Shown here: piece after piece, positions 62,746-64,000 of the stretch
How the letters are laid out: every line of letters begins with the position of its first letter
How positions within the stretch are numbered: the stretch's first letter is position 1
Source: Orientallactaga sibirica
Taxonomy: Eukaryota; Chordata; Mammalia; Rodentia; Dipodidae
DNA: 64,000 nt
NCBI GenBank assembly: GCA_036365145.1
Contig: JAEOAD010002279.1
Coordinates: forward strand, 4,087,001-4,151,000
Reading direction: 5' to 3'
Notes under the pieces: model-generated
Seen by the model: only the letters and a program-made list of their open reading frames with translations
Told to the model about the DNA's origin: nothing
Database searches by the model: none
Program-made: the position numbers and the translations under genes

Positions 62746-62764
62746 ACATCCACTTATTTTTATT

Positions 62765-63007
62765 TATTTTTTTAAAAAAATATTTTATTATTTATTTACT
62801 TATTTATGAGAGAGAGAAATACAGAAATAGGCAGGTAAAGAGAGAAAGAATGGGCACGCCAGGGCCTCTAGCCACTGCAAATGAACTCCAGATGTGTGTG
62901 CCCCCTTGTGCATCTGGCTTATGTGGGTCCTGGAGAATCGAGCTTCGAACTGGGGTCCTTAGGCTTCACAGGCAAGCATTTAACCACTAAGCCATCTCTC
63001 CAGCCCC
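62765..63007 (-). mobile_element. B2-type SINE
   Basis: Complete; uses the cgagcttcgaactgggg form. The third target copy (catccacttatttttg) follows at about 63012. Confidence 0.95.
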
Positions 63008-63021
63008 CAACACATCCACTT

Positions 63022-63183
63022 ATTTTTGAGACAGGCTGTCTCCCTGGCCCGGAGCTGACCGGCTAGTAAGCTTTCTGCTTTCCCAGTCATTGGATGATAG
63101 GCACATGCCACCACGCCCTGCATTTTATGCGGGTCCTGCTTGCAAGGAAGCATTTTACCAGCTGAGCTATTTCCCTAGCCCCA
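63022..63183 (-). mobile_element. B4-type composite SINE (ID joined to B1)
   Basis: Minus-strand reading: ID head (from ggggctagggaaatagctcag) then B1 (ggcgtggtggcatgtgcc... gacag). This is the ID-plus-B1 order of B4-type SINEs. Confidence 0.75.
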
Positions 63184-64000
63184 TGTTTGCCCTTTAGAGA
63201 CACAAGGTTGACTGTCCAAGTATGAAATGCTTTGTGGTCCCAGCAGAAAAGTTGTAGTTCAAAGAACCCCGGGGTCAGGTGGTGCCAGCTTCCTCTATGG
63301 GGGTCCTCAGCTCACTGCTCTGTGAGAACGTCCTTATTTAGCACCCCGAGTTGGCCTCAAGTGAGGCTAGGCTGGGCCCTTGCTTCTTCACCCACCCCCC
63401 TTCTTCTTCTTCTTTTAAACCTCTGTAACAGAGGCTGGTTTCAAATAACCCAGGATTTGCCAATAATGAGTCTGGTGTCCTGGCCTGAAATTCTATGCCC
63501 ATTTGGACTTGTAGCCTTCCTTGTCGAACAGCAGATGCGCTTTTTGACACATGGCTGACACTAGCCTGGCGCTTATCATGCCAGGGTGTGTGCTATTATA
63601 CCCCTCCCCGCCCCCTTTCTTACTCAGCCGCAGTGTGTCACAGCCACTCTTGGTTTGGGAAGCATTCTGTGCGTTCTGTGTAGGCATGACTTGGTTCGAA
63701 GGGAACTGAGAAGGAGGGGCTTATGGTCCAGGAGGGAAGCATGTAATGAGGCAGGCTTGCAAGTCTGGGAGAAAGATGCTGGAAGTTAGGGGCAGGTGGA
63801 AGGGGGGCTCCTTTAGTAAAGCCAAGCCTGGAAAGGCTTTCTCAGAAAGTGGCATTTCCCTGAGACACTGACGTTGAGCCGCGTTGGCATGTGGGTGGTG
63901 AGAGGACAGGGTATTATGGGAGAAGACCAAGTCATAGGAAACAGCTCTCTGGTAAGAGTGACTGGGCTTGGGGTGAAAGTGGCAGTAGAGGAGAGAATTT
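63184..64000. other. Unique sequence to window end, no gene seen
   Basis: A small (CTT)n at 63404. ctggaaaggctttctcagaa, agtggcatttccctgagaca (about 63829-63868) recalls wording from the same unnamed old mammalian repeat suspected at 24840. No exon recognised. Confidence 0.4.

Overview
This is nuclear DNA from a rodent, not a microbial or viral locus. The evidence is the repeat content. Dozens of tRNA-derived B2-type SINEs carry a head reading close to ggctggagagatggcttag. Dozens of 7SL-derived B1 SINEs carry the rodent form aatcccagcactcgggagg. There are also ID and B4-type pieces and an ORR1-like MaLR element. B2 points to the mouse-like (myodont) rodents. The B1 and B2 consensus differs from mouse and rat, and I think a jerboa-type rodent (Dipodoidea) is most likely. 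That last step is from memory of similar sequence and is not proven here.

I found no protein-coding exon, tRNA, rRNA or CRISPR array that I can defend. The longer open frames fall in SINEs, LTRs or simple repeats, or lack any recognisable domain. The window reads as intergenic or intronic sequence. SINE boundaries are approximate (about +/-10 bases) unless target-site duplications (TSDs) are quoted. On the minus strand a B2 reads from a T-rich tail to a ccatctctccagcc head. A B1 on the minus strand reads from gaggtagggtctcac to accacgcccggc.

Layout. 1-13.6 kb: SINE clusters around unique blocks, with L2 and possible MIR relics near 3 kb and a G-quadruplex/Z-DNA tract plus a palindromic RFX X-box near 5.7-6.2 kb. 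13.9-15.8 kb: a two-LTR ORR1-like element inserted in an ID element. 16-30 kb: serial SINE insertions, a second MaLR-type LTR, a locally duplicated B1, a CTCTT array and a CR1/L3 LINE scrap. 30-42 kb: inverted and fold-back B2 pairs, MIR relics, the densest SINE cluster (33 and 36-38 kb) and several AT-rich unique stretches that may be conserved. 42.37-49.77 kb: a recent direct tandem duplication of about 3.7 kb. 51.1-51.8 kb: a pyrimidine minisatellite with a 20-bp unit. 52-60 kb: the least repetitive part, with an old L1 3' end. 60-64 kb: more SINEs, a B4-type composite and a unique tail.

The main story is how the repeats were layered: repeated insertion at the same target, insertion of SINEs into SINEs, an LTR element into a SINE, then duplication of a block that already held them. 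A B2 variant with an extra internal segment, seen three times, is the closest thing here to an undescribed family.
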